Assembly (NCBI GenBank): GCA_934456365.1
Contig: CAKSHC010000005.1
Coordinates: 76,601-140,600, forward strand
DNA length: 64,000 nucleotides
Source of the DNA: an uncultured Eubacteriales bacterium
Lineage (GTDB): Bacteria; Bacillota; Clostridia; Oscillospirales; UMGS1783
Direction: 5' to 3'
The notes beneath the pieces are model-generated. The model worked only from the letters and a program-made list of their open reading frames with translations, had not been told where the DNA came from and searched no databases. Positions 1 through 7,936 of the stretch are shown here, in pieces. Position numbers and translations under genes: made by a program. How positions within the stretch are numbered: position 1 is the stretch's first letter; each line of letters begins with the position of its first letter.

Positions 1-2
1 AC

Positions 3-113
3 CGCCCGGCCTGGGACGCGCTCTGCGCCCGCAATATGCGCCGCGACTTCTCGTGGGACAAGCCCGCCCTCGAATACAGAAGCCTCTACAACCAATTAAC
101 CGGTCAGGCATAA
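3..113 (+). CDS. glgA: Glycogen synthase, C-terminal end only (partial)
   Basis: The window opens inside a reading frame that gives 36 residues before the TAA at 111-113. The residues include RRDFSWDKPALEY and a following LY, which resembles the last helix of GT5 glycogen/starch synthases (typically ...DFSW..SA..Y..LY). The next gene is glycogen phosphorylase, a usual neighbour of glgA, which supports the call. The enzyme would extend alpha-1,4-glucan from ADP-glucose in the cytoplasm. Only the tail is visible, so no catalytic motif can be checked. Confidence 0.72.
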   Translation, partial: RPAWDALCARNMRRDFSWDKPALEYRSLYNQLTGQA

Positions 114-141
114 ACTGGATAAAAAACGAAGGAGATCATCC

Positions 142-2550
142 ATGCAATTCGGCTCCCTTTCCCTGCTCGATAAGCTCAACGAAACCTCCGCCCGCCTTTT
201 CAGCTGCTCCCTTGCGGAAGCCACCGAAAAGCAGGCCTATCAGACTGTCTGCACCTTTCTGCGCGAGCACCTCGCCGCCAAACGAAAGGAATATACCGAT
301 TCCTTCCCCGAGAAAGGCCGTAAGCAGGTCTACTATATGTCGATGGAGTTTCTCGTCGGCACCTCTCTGCGCAACAACCTCTTCAACCTCGGCCTCGAGG
401 AGGAAATGAAAAAGGTCCTCAAGGCCCAGGGGATCTGCCTCGAAAACCTCTATGAAATGGATCCCGATGCCGGCCTCGGCAACGGAGGCCTCGGCCGCCT
501 CGCCTCCTGCTACCTCGATTCCCTCACCGGCGAGGAGCTGCCCGCTACCGGCTTTTCCATCCGCTATGAATTCGGCATCTTCAAGCAGAAGATCATCGAC
601 GGCTGGCAGGTCGAATTCCCCGATAACTGGCTGGAAAACGGCGAGGTCTGGCTCCAGCCCCGCTACGACGAAAGCTATGAAATCAAATTCGGCGGCAAGA
701 TCGACGAGTGGTTCGACAACGGCCAGTTCCGCGTGGCCCAGTCGGGCTATCAGAGCGTCGTCGCCGTGCCGTATGATATGTATATCTCCGGTTACCACAG
801 CAAGGCTGTCAATAAGCTCGTGCTCTGGAGCGCCAAGCTCCCGTCTTTCGATATGAATGCCTTCTCGCGCGGGGAATATGTCCGCTCCCTCGAGCAAAAC
901 ACCATGGCCGAGGTCATCTCCAAGGTCCTCTATCCCGCCGATAACCATATCGAGGGCAAGCGCCTGCGCCTAAAGCAGCAGTACCTCCTCTGCTCGGCCT
1001 CTCTCCAGAGTATCCTTGCCGCCCACCTGAAAAAGCACGGCACCCTCGACAACCTGCCCGACTATGTCGCCATCCATATCAACGACACCCATCCCGCCCT
1101 CTGCGTGCCCGAGCTGATGCGCCTCCTGATGGATGAGCATGGCTACGGCTGGGACGCCGCCTGGGCCATCGCGCAGGCCACCCTTTCCTATACCAACCAT
1201 ACCGTCATGAGCGAGGCGCTCGAGCGCTGGAGCGAGTGGCTCTTTGCCGAGCAGCTCCCGCGCGTCTATTCCATCGTCCGCGAAATCAACCGCCGCCTCA
1301 CCGAAAAGCTCTCCCAGGCCTATCCGGGCGATACCGGCAAGATCGAGTATATGTCGGTCATCGCCGGCGGGGAAGTGCGCATGGCCAACCTCTGCCTGGC
1401 CTGCTGCCATAAGATCAACGGCGTGTCCAAGCTCCATACCGAAATTCTGGAAAACAGCATCTTCCATGATTATTATGTCCTCAAGCCCGATCGCTTCCTC
1501 AACGTCACCAACGGCATCGCCTACCGCCGCTGGCTCTGCCAGTCCAATCCCGAGCTCTCGGCCTACCTCCAGAAGCGCATCGGAAAGGGCTTTTTGAAGG
1601 ACGCCAACGCCCTCGAAGCCCTTCTCAAGGATCGCGACGATCCCCAAACCCTCCAGGACCTCACCGTCATCAAGCGCCATAATAAGGAACGGCTGTGCTG
1701 CCTAGTCGCCGAGCGCAACGGGATCTCCCTCGACCCCGATTCCCTTTTTGACGTTCAGATCAAGCGCCTGCACGAGTATAAGCGCCAGCTCCTCAATGTG
1801 CTTCAGATCCTGCACCTGTACTGCGAGATCAAGAACAATCCCTCCGCCGCCTTCACCCCCCGCACCTTCATCTTCGGCGCCAAGGCCTCGGCCGGATACG
1901 ACCTTGCCAAGCAGATCATCAGCCTGATCGTTGCCGTGGCCGATTTTATCAACGCCGACCCCGTCGTGCGCGACCGGCTCCGGGTCGTCTTCATCGAGGA
2001 TTATAAGGTGTCGCTCGCCGAGATCATCATCCCCGCCGCCGAAATCTCCGAGCAGATCTCCATCGCCGGAAAAGAAGCCTCGGGCACGAGCAATATGAAG
2101 CTGATGATCAACGGCGCCGTCACCCTCGGCACCCTCGATGGCGCCAACGTCGAGATCTTCGAGCGGGTCGGAAAAGAGAATATGTTCCTCTTCGGCCTCA
2201 CGGTCGACCAGGTGCGCGACCTTTGGGCCCGCGGCTATAACCCCGGCGATTACCTCGCCAGCGATCCCCGCCTGAAAGAGGTCATCGGCATGCTCACCAG
2301 CGGCATTCTGGGCAAAAAGTTCGACGAGATCGCCGCCAGCCTGCTCACCAACCGCTACGGCGTGGCCGACCAGTATATGACCTGCGCCGACTTTTCGGAT
2401 TATGTTCGCGCCCAGCAGGAGGTGTCGGAAGCCTATCGCGACCGGACCCGCTTTGCCAAAATGTCCCTGACCAACATCGCCCGCGCCGGCGTCTTCTCGG
2501 CCGACCGTTCGGTGCTGGAATACGCCGAGAAAATCTGGAATCTGAAATAA
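142..2550 (+). CDS. glgP: Glycogen/maltodextrin phosphorylase (GT35)
   Basis: 802 residues, close to the usual 800-840 of the family. It releases glucose-1-phosphate from alpha-1,4-glucan by phosphorolysis using pyridoxal phosphate. The cofactor site EASGTSNMKLMING is present, with the Schiff-base lysine at about residue 653. N-terminal landmarks YYMSMEFLVG, GNGGLGRLA and INDTHPAL are also typical. The start is preceded by an AAGGAG ribosome site at about 130-135. It sits 28 nt after glgA and overlaps the next gene by one base (TAATG), so these genes are clearly co-transcribed. The product is expected in the cytoplasm. Whether it prefers glycogen or short maltodextrins cannot be told from sequence alone. 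Confidence 0.95.
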   Translation: MQFGSLSLLDKLNETSARLFSCSLAEATEKQAYQTVCTFLREHLAAKRKEYTDSFPEKGRKQVYYMSMEFLVGTSLRNNLFNLGLEEEMKKVLKAQGICLENLYEMDPDAGLGNGGLGRLASCYLDSLTGEELPATGFSIRYEFGIFKQKIIDGWQVEFPDNWLENGEVWLQPRYDESYEIKFGGKIDEWFDNGQFRVAQSGYQSVVAVPYDMYISGYHSKAVNKLVLWSAKLPSFDMNAFSRGEYVRSLEQNTMAEVISKVLYPADNHIEGKRLRLKQQYLLCSASLQSILAAHLKKHGTLDNLPDYVAIHINDTHPALCVPELMRLLMDEHGYGWDAAWAIAQATLSYTNHTVMSEALERWSEWLFAEQLPRVYSIVREINRRLTEKLSQAYPGDTGKIEYMSVIAGGEVRMANLCLACCHKINGVSKLHTEILENSIFHDYYVLKPDRFLNVTNGIAYRRWLCQSNPELSAYLQKRIGKGFLKDANALEALLKDRDDPQTLQDLTVIKRHNKERLCCLVAERNGISLDPDSLFDVQIKRLHEYKRQLLNVLQILHLYCEIKNNPSAAFTPRTFIFGAKASAGYDLAKQIISLIVAVADFINADPVVRDRLRVVFIEDYKVSLAEIIIPAAEISEQISIAGKEASGTSNMKLMINGAVTLGTLDGANVEIFERVGKENMFLFGLTVDQVRDLWARGYNPGDYLASDPRLKEVIGMLTSGILGKKFDEIAASLLTNRYGVADQYMTCADFSDYVRAQQEVSEAYRDRTRFAKMSLTNIARAGVFSADRSVLEYAEKIWNLK

Positions 2551-4418
2551 TGCGCATCCTCTACGACAGCAAAAACCCCTTTTATAAAGATCCCTTCGGC
2601 CCTTTGAAGGAAGAGCAGGAGTGTCGCGTCCGCATCCGCATTCCCGAATCCTGCCGCACCATCACGGTCGAGATCCGTCTGGAAAACGAAGCCGGCAGGG
2701 AGCTTGCCTTCCTCCTCGAAAAGGAGGCGGTCGAAGGCCCCTACGGCCTCTGGTCCGGCACCTTTTCGCTGAGTGAGCCCGGCCTCTTCTTCTACCGCTT
2801 CTTCCTCCACACCGAAACGACCGACTTCTCCCTCTTCAAGCAGGGCTACGACCAAACCAATATGGAAGCAGGGGAGAAGTGGCAGCTTTCCTGCCTCCCG
2901 AAGGATTTCCATGTCCCCGGCTTCTATGCCGGAAAGGTCATGTATCAGATCTTTCCCGACCGGTTCTGCCGCGCCGGCCATGTCAATCTGCATGGGAAGC
3001 TCAAGCCCTATACCGTCCACGAGAGAGAAACCGAAACGCCCCAGTGGCGCCCCGACCAGGAAGGCCGTGTGCTCAACAACGACTTCTTCGGAGGCACCCT
3101 GCGCGGCATCGAGAAAAAGCTGCCCTACCTCGCCTCCCTCGGCGTGTCGGTGCTCTACCTCAACCCCATCTTCAAAGCCTTCTCCAACCACCGCTACGAT
3201 ACCGCGGATTATAAGAAAATCGACGAAATGCTCGGCACCGAGCGCCAGTTCCGCTCCCTCTGCCGCAGCGCCCATGAGTACGGCATGCGCGTCATCCTCG
3301 ACGGGGTCTTCTCCCATACCGGCTCCAACAGCCGTTATTTCGATAAGGAAAAGGCCTTCGGCGGCCACGGCGCCTATTGCGATCCCGATTCTCCCTACCG
3401 CTCCTGGTACGATTTCCAGGAGTATCCCGACCGCTATACCGCCTGGTGGGGGATCGACACGCTCCCCTGCGTCAACGAGCTCGACGAAAGCTTCCTCCAA
3501 TTTATCATCGACGGGGAAGACAGCGTCATCGCCCACTGGCTGCGCGCCGGAGCGGACGGGTTCCGCCTCGACGTGGCCGACGAGCTGCCCGACGCTTTTA
3601 TCGCCCGCCTGCGCCGCCGCATGAAGGAGATCGACCCGCAGGCCCTTCTCATCGGCGAGGTCTGGGAAGACGCCTCCAATAAATGCAGCTACAATGTCCG
3701 CCGCCGCTATTTCACGGGCGGCGAGCTCGATTCGGTGATGAATTATCCCTTCCGCCGCGCCCTGATCGATTTCGTCACCGGGCGCGACGGGGGAGAGGCC
3801 CTGCGCGACACCGTCATGTCCATCGCGGAAAATTATCCGCCCGAGGTGCTGCAAACCCTCATGAACTTCCTCTCCACCCACGATACCCCCCGGATCCTCA
3901 CCCTGCTCGGCTGCCCCAATCCGCCCGAGCGTAAGGAAGACCGCGCCGCCTTCCGCCTCTCGCCCGAGAGCCGGGAGCTCGCCCTCAAACGCCTTTTCTG
4001 CGCCGCTTTCCTGCAGTTTTCGCTGCCGGGCATGCCCTGCCTCTATTATGGGGATGAAATCGGTATGGAAGGCTTCGAAGACCCCTTCTGCCGCGGCTTC
4101 TTCGAGTGGGAAACGGCAGAGGAAAGCCCCCTGCCCGCCTTCTTTTCCGAGCTTTCCGCCCTGCGCGCCGCCCATCCCGCCCTGTGGGAGGGAAGCGTCC
4201 GGGTGGAAACCAACGGCGCCGGCGTGGTCGCCGTTGCCCGCCAAAACCATCGCGAAAGCCTGCGCGCCGTTGTCAATGCCTCTCCCCACCCCGCCACGCT
4301 GACCCCCACCGGCGAGATCCTCTTTTCCCATGAAGCGGTGCGCGGTGCGGAAAATCTGGTCCTGCCTCCGTATGGATTTTTTATGGAGTCTTTGCAAGAA
4401 GAAAGGAATATCCAATGA
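2550..4418 (+). CDS. GH13 alpha-glycosidase (neopullulanase/cyclomaltodextrinase-like)
   Basis: 622 residues with no signal peptide, so a cytoplasmic alpha-glucan hydrolase. Residues 1 to about 125 form a beta-rich domain of the CBM34 type found in neopullulanases. The catalytic barrel follows: region I DGVFSHTG, region II GFRLDVADE with the nucleophile Asp near 341, region III IGEVWED with the acid Glu near 370, and region IV STHDTPR with Asp near 445. The ATG overlaps the glgP stop by one base. In this operon it probably trims branched or short maltodextrins left by phosphorylase. Substrate choice (pullulan, cyclodextrin, maltose) is not resolvable from motifs. The 3' end overlaps the following gene by ATGA. 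Confidence 0.9.
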   Translation: MRILYDSKNPFYKDPFGPLKEEQECRVRIRIPESCRTITVEIRLENEAGRELAFLLEKEAVEGPYGLWSGTFSLSEPGLFFYRFFLHTETTDFSLFKQGYDQTNMEAGEKWQLSCLPKDFHVPGFYAGKVMYQIFPDRFCRAGHVNLHGKLKPYTVHERETETPQWRPDQEGRVLNNDFFGGTLRGIEKKLPYLASLGVSVLYLNPIFKAFSNHRYDTADYKKIDEMLGTERQFRSLCRSAHEYGMRVILDGVFSHTGSNSRYFDKEKAFGGHGAYCDPDSPYRSWYDFQEYPDRYTAWWGIDTLPCVNELDESFLQFIIDGEDSVIAHWLRAGADGFRLDVADELPDAFIARLRRRMKEIDPQALLIGEVWEDASNKCSYNVRRRYFTGGELDSVMNYPFRRALIDFVTGRDGGEALRDTVMSIAENYPPEVLQTLMNFLSTHDTPRILTLLGCPNPPERKEDRAAFRLSPESRELALKRLFCAAFLQFSLPGMPCLYYGDEIGMEGFEDPFCRGFFEWETAEESPLPAFFSELSALRAAHPALWEGSVRVETNGAGVVAVARQNHRESLRAVVNASPHPATLTPTGEILFSHEAVRGAENLVLPPYGFFMESLQEERNIQ

Positions 4419-5347
4419 GAAAACAAGCCAAACCGTTCGCCTTTTCCTGGCCCCCGTTGGTCGCCGGCATCTCCCTCTTTCTCGCCGCCCTGATGGGGCT
4501 GACCGCCGCCCTTTTCTATCAGCCTCCCGTCGAAAGCGATACCCCCACTCCCTCCACCGTCACCGTGGAAGACGTGGTCAAAGCCACCCGTTCCTCCGCC
4601 CTGAAAAAGCTCATCAGCTTCAGCGCCGAGCGGGAAAACCTCCAAACCGGCGAAAAATCGATCGCCTATGTCGACCAGCGCTCCTACTACAGCGAGCAGT
4701 TCGGCGCCGCCACCTTGTATGATGGCGATTTCTGCGCCCGCGAGGAAAACGGGAGCTACACCGAAATCCTTTTCCCCACCGAGGATCAGCGCCGCGCCGC
4801 CCTCGCGGATTTCGACCAGATCTTCTTTGATGAGGAGCTTGCCCTGAAAGAGATCATCAAATCCCGCGTCCTCGACGTCGACCGCGTCCTGCTTACCACG
4901 GAAATGACCAAATCCGATTCCGAGGCCATCCTCAAGCGCGACCGCTATGAAGCACCGCGCGGCGTCTATTTCTCCATTGAGTACGTGCTCGACGCCCAAA
5001 CCTTCCGCCTGCTCGAGCGGGTGGAAAAGCTGCACTCCTTCGGCAGCGTCCGGGAGTATTCCCGTCTCACGGCCAACTACGACGCCGATCCCCCCGAGGG
5101 CATTTCCCGCATCCGCTCTCATATGATCGAGAGCGAGCTGCGCACCGTGATAATCATCACTCCTTCCGAAACCGGAACCGTAGTCGTCTCCGGCCTCGCC
5201 CGCGTCGGCGACCGGGCGGAGGTCGTCGTCCCGGAGGGCTTTGCGCTCTATTCCGATCCCGAAGGGAAAATCCCCTTTGAAAAGGAAACCGACCTGCGCG
5301 CCGCCAACACCACGCTCTACCTCTTCCCCCAGGCGAATAAAGCCTAA
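4415..5347 (+). CDS. Membrane-anchored protein of unknown function
   Basis: 310 residues, family not recognised. A short basic N-terminus (MRKQAK) is followed by one hydrophobic segment (about residues 14-35), then a polar exported region, so it is probably a membrane-anchored extracytoplasmic protein. Residues 45-250 look like a mixed alpha/beta fold with several acidic and aromatic strands. The last 70 residues are valine-rich and strand-like (TVVVSGLARVGDRAEVVVP). There is no lipobox cysteine and no LPXTG motif. It is translationally coupled to the GH13 gene (ATGA overlap) and closed by a strong terminator, so it is the last gene of the glycogen operon. That placement says nothing certain about its job. 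Confidence 0.7.
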   Translation: MRKQAKPFAFSWPPLVAGISLFLAALMGLTAALFYQPPVESDTPTPSTVTVEDVVKATRSSALKKLISFSAERENLQTGEKSIAYVDQRSYYSEQFGAATLYDGDFCAREENGSYTEILFPTEDQRRAALADFDQIFFDEELALKEIIKSRVLDVDRVLLTTEMTKSDSEAILKRDRYEAPRGVYFSIEYVLDAQTFRLLERVEKLHSFGSVREYSRLTANYDADPPEGISRIRSHMIESELRTVIIITPSETGTVVVSGLARVGDRAEVVVPEGFALYSDPEGKIPFEKETDLRAANTTLYLFPQANKA

Positions 5348-5348
5348 A

Positions 5349-5378
5349 AAAGAAGCGGATCGAAAGATCCGCTTCTTT
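5349..5378. terminator. Bidirectional intrinsic terminator
   Basis: A perfect 13-bp stem (AAAGAAGCGGATC) closes on a GAAA tetraloop, with T-rich sequence on the plus side and A-rich sequence before it. It lies between convergent genes, ending the glycogen operon on the plus strand and the TraX-family gene on the minus strand. Confidence 0.9.
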
Positions 5379-5382
5379 CTTT

Positions 5383-6132
5383 TTAGAAGAACAGCTCCCG
5401 CAAAACCCCAATGAGAAACAGGTGCAGCGGGTAGTAAAGATAGAAAAACCATTTCATCCCCCGGTTCACAGCCGGATTCTCGCCCAGCTTTCCGTTGTAA
5501 AGCCGCAGAAGCGGCACCGAAAGCACCACCCCCAGCTGCAAAAGCCCGTAAACCGGATCGATCGCCAAGCAGTAAACCAAAGCGTAAAGCCCCACATAGA
5601 AAAGGCACCATAGAATCTGCGCCCGCGGCTTGCCCCGGTTTTGCCCGATGGAAAGAATGCAGAGCGCGGCAATGCAGCTCCAGTCGGCCGGCAAAGTCAG
5701 CAAACAGATCAGAACCACCAGAAGGATCTTCGCCCATTCCTTCAGCTTCCCGCTGTCGCACACTCGCAGCATCCATAACCCGCCCAGAAGCGACCACACA
5801 ACCCCCGTCTGATTGAGTACGCCCCCGTAGTAGAAGGGGAGAAAGGAGTGCCAGTCCTGAAATCCGTTGGAGGCAAACACATAGGCAAAATGCGAAACCA
5901 GCGCCAAAATCGTCAGCCGCGCCGTGTAGCGGCGCACATCCCGCGTGTAATGATATCCCTCGGCAATGAAAAAGCACATGATCGGACAGGTCAGCCGCCC
6001 GATCAGATGCAGGAAAAGCGGCAGCGCCTCCCGCGGATACCCCGGAAAAAGCAGCCAGGCCGTATGATCGATGGTCATGGCAAGAATGGCAATCAGCTTG
6101 AGGTGATTGGCGTTGAGTTTTTTCTGCGGCAT
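5383..6132 (-). CDS. TraX-family polytopic membrane protein
   Basis: 249 residues, almost entirely hydrophobic helices. The N-terminal block LKLIAILAMTIDHTAW and the C-terminal KWFFYLYYPLHL are typical of the TraX family (Pfam TraX), named after the F-plasmid protein needed for pilin N-acetylation. Chromosomal homologues are common in Firmicutes and are thought to be acyl-transfer membrane proteins, but their substrates are unknown. No conjugation gene lies nearby, so a pilin role is unlikely here. The start has a GGGAGG ribosome site, and a good promoter lies at 6163-6191. It is divergent from the LysR gene and convergent with the glycogen operon. Confidence 0.85.
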   Translation of the reverse strand: MPQKKLNANHLKLIAILAMTIDHTAWLLFPGYPREALPLFLHLIGRLTCPIMCFFIAEGYHYTRDVRRYTARLTILALVSHFAYVFASNGFQDWHSFLPFYYGGVLNQTGVVWSLLGGLWMLRVCDSGKLKEWAKILLVVLICLLTLPADWSCIAALCILSIGQNRGKPRAQILWCLFYVGLYALVYCLAIDPVYGLLQLGVVLSVPLLRLYNGKLGENPAVNRGMKWFFYLYYPLHLFLIGVLRELFF

Positions 6133-6162
6133 ACAGCGCCCTCCCGGTAATGTTCTGCCCCT

Positions 6163-6191
6163 ATTGTATACCGGATCCGAGCGCCTGACAA
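6163..6191 (-). promoter_or_regulatory. Sigma-A-type promoter of the TraX-family gene
   Basis: Read on the minus strand, TTGTCA and TACAAT are separated by exactly 17 bp, about 30 bp ahead of the TraX-family start. It faces the LysR promoter about 50 bp away, so the LysR protein may control both genes. Confidence 0.75.
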
Positions 6192-6238
6192 GCCGAAATT
6201 GCGCAAGAGAAAAAGAACCGGTTTTTTATAAAAAACCA

Positions 6239-6267
6239 TTGAGCTGGGTATGCGTTTGTGGTATAAT
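6239..6267 (+). promoter_or_regulatory. Promoter of the LysR regulator gene; decides its start
   Basis: TTGAGC and TATAAT with 17 bp between. Because this promoter runs through the in-frame ATG at 6250, that ATG cannot be the translation start. The TTG at 6334 is used instead. Confidence 0.75.
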
Positions 6268-6333
6268 GCTAATACCATATTGGCATGGCTCTTCTCCCGT
6301 TTGCCGTGCCGGGCCGGACAAGGGGGCGATGCT

Positions 6334-7272
6334 TTGAACCTTTTGCATATGAAATATGCCGTCGTGGTCGCCGAAACGCATTCCATCAACAAAGCGGCCG
6401 AGAAGCTTTTCGTCGGGCAGCCGGCGCTTTCCCGCGCCATCAAGGAGCTCGAATCCAGTTTGGGCGTCCAGCTTTTTGAGCGCTCCTCCCGCGGCATGGT
6501 CCTCACCCCCAACGGCGAGCTTTTTGTCACCCATGCCAAAAATGTCCTCCGACAGGTCGATGAAATGGAGCGCCTCTTTTCGGTGGAGAGCACCCGCAAA
6601 ATGCGCTTTTCGCTTTCCGCCCCCCGCGCTTCCTACATCGCCGACGCCTTTACCCGCTTTTCCGCTCGTATCGGCTCGCAGGAGCCGGTCGAGCTCTTTT
6701 ATATGGAAACCAATTCCCTCCAGGCCATCACCAATCTCTTGAACGAGGATTATAAGCTCGGTATCGTCCGGTATGCCGAAAAGTACGATAAATATTATGA
6801 AGTCATGATGGAGGAAAAGGGCCTGGATCATCGCCTCGTCACCTCCTTCCGCTTCCGCCTGGTCTTCGGCTCGCAAAGCCCCCTTGCCAAAAAGAAGAAA
6901 ATCACCCTCGAGGATCTGCGCGATCTGACCGAAATCGCCCATGCCGATCCCTATGTCCCCTCGCTTCCCGTGACCGAGGTCAGAAAAGAGGAATTGCCCG
7001 AAACCGCCGCCCGGCGGATCTTCGTTTTCGAGCGCGCCACCCAGTTTTCCCTCCTGTCCGAAAACCCCGCCACCTATATGTGGGTTTCGGCCATTCCGCA
7101 ATCGCTGCTCGATCGCTATGACCTTTTGATCCGCCCCTGCGAGGAAAACCGGCGGGTCTATCAGGATATTCTCGTCAGCCGGAAAGACGAGCCCCTTTCC
7201 GAGCTGGACAGGCTGTTTATCGATGAGCTTTCCCGCGAAAAGCAGGAGCTCTTTGGGGGTGAAGCTTTATGA
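6334..7272 (+). CDS. LysR-family transcriptional regulator
   Basis: 312 residues from a TTG start preceded by AAGGGGG with 7-nt spacing. This start gives MNLLHMKYAVVVAE, matching the usual LysR N-terminus. The winged helix-turn-helix is clear (SINKAAEKLFVGQPALSRAIKELE, about residues 17-40), followed by the linker helix and a periplasmic-binding-like effector domain. It is divergent from the TraX-family gene and overlaps the phosphodiesterase gene by ATGA. LysR proteins usually control the divergent neighbour, so the TraX-family gene is the first candidate target. The effector is unknown. Confidence 0.9.
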   Translation: MNLLHMKYAVVVAETHSINKAAEKLFVGQPALSRAIKELESSLGVQLFERSSRGMVLTPNGELFVTHAKNVLRQVDEMERLFSVESTRKMRFSLSAPRASYIADAFTRFSARIGSQEPVELFYMETNSLQAITNLLNEDYKLGIVRYAEKYDKYYEVMMEEKGLDHRLVTSFRFRLVFGSQSPLAKKKKITLEDLRDLTEIAHADPYVPSLPVTEVRKEELPETAARRIFVFERATQFSLLSENPATYMWVSAIPQSLLDRYDLLIRPCEENRRVYQDILVSRKDEPLSELDRLFIDELSREKQELFGGEAL

Positions 7273-7811
7273 AATGGATGATCGCTTCCGATATCCACGG
7301 CAGCGCTTTTTATTGCCGTCAGATGCTGGAGCGCTACCGGGCCGAAAAGGCCGACCGGCTCCTGCTCCTGGGCGACCTCCTCTACCACGGCCCCCGCAAT
7401 GACCTGCCGAAAGAGTATGCCCCCAAGGAGGTCATTGCCCTGCTCAACCCGTTGAAAAACGAGCTCCTCTGCGTGCGCGGCAACTGCGAAGCCGAAGTCG
7501 ACCAGATGGTCCTCCAATTCCCGGTTCTGGCCGAATATGCCCTCCTTTCCCTCGATTCCCGCCTGCTTTTCGCCACCCATGGCCACCACTTCGGAAAGGA
7601 TAACCCCCCGCCCCTCAAACCGGGCGACCTCCTCCTCTGCGGCCATACCCATATCCCCGCCTGCGAGCCCGCGGGGGAAATCACCTACCTCAACCCCGGC
7701 TCGGTTTCCATCCCCAAGGAGGGGAGTCCGCATTCGTATATGACGCTGGAAAACGGGCTCTTCCTCTGGAAATCCCTGGACGGAGAAGAGTACCGGCGCT
7801 TTTCGCTCTGA
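7269..7811 (+). CDS. yfcE: YfcE/MJ0936-type metallophosphodiesterase
   Basis: 180 residues, the usual size of the family. Metal-binding motifs appear in order: SDIHG near the N-terminus, LLLGDLLYHGPRN, CVRGNCE, a THGHH motif and CGHTHIP, ending with NPGSVSIP. Such enzymes bind two Mn2+/Ni2+-type ions and hydrolyse phosphodiesters in vitro, while the physiological substrate is generally unknown. It overlaps the LysR gene by four bases, so the two are expressed together. No terminator is evident after it. Confidence 0.88.
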   Translation: MKWMIASDIHGSAFYCRQMLERYRAEKADRLLLLGDLLYHGPRNDLPKEYAPKEVIALLNPLKNELLCVRGNCEAEVDQMVLQFPVLAEYALLSLDSRLLFATHGHHFGKDNPPPLKPGDLLLCGHTHIPACEPAGEITYLNPGSVSIPKEGSPHSYMTLENGLFLWKSLDGEEYRRFSL

Positions 7812-7853
7812 GATATATCGATAGATAGCATAACGGATATGAATTAGAGGCAA

Positions 7854-7906
7854 TTCCCAAAACCCGAAACGTGTGATATTATGCAGTTGTTCCGAAAAGA
7901 GAACAA
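7854..7906 (+). promoter_or_regulatory. Promoter and operator-like palindrome of the Fe-ADH gene
   Basis: An extended -10 (TGA then TATTAT, 7877-7882) has a weak -35 (TTCCCA, 7854-7859) 17 bp upstream. The predicted start site falls at the edge of an inverted repeat, TTGTTC (7887-7892) and GAACAA (7901-7906), spaced 8 bp. The half-sites resemble Rex operators (TTGTTAA-N4-TTAACAA), but the spacing is 2 bp longer, so Rex binding is a guess. A gene for Rex lies 5 kb downstream. Confidence 0.5.
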
Positions 7907-7936
7907 AATTTTCTCAGAATTTGGAGGACAACGGTT

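Noticed and set aside
2433..5977. Long minus-strand frames opposite the GH13 gene and its neighbour (660 and 643 codons)
   Set aside because: They are shadows of clear plus-strand genes; no start signals, low-complexity translation, and they run across unrelated genes.
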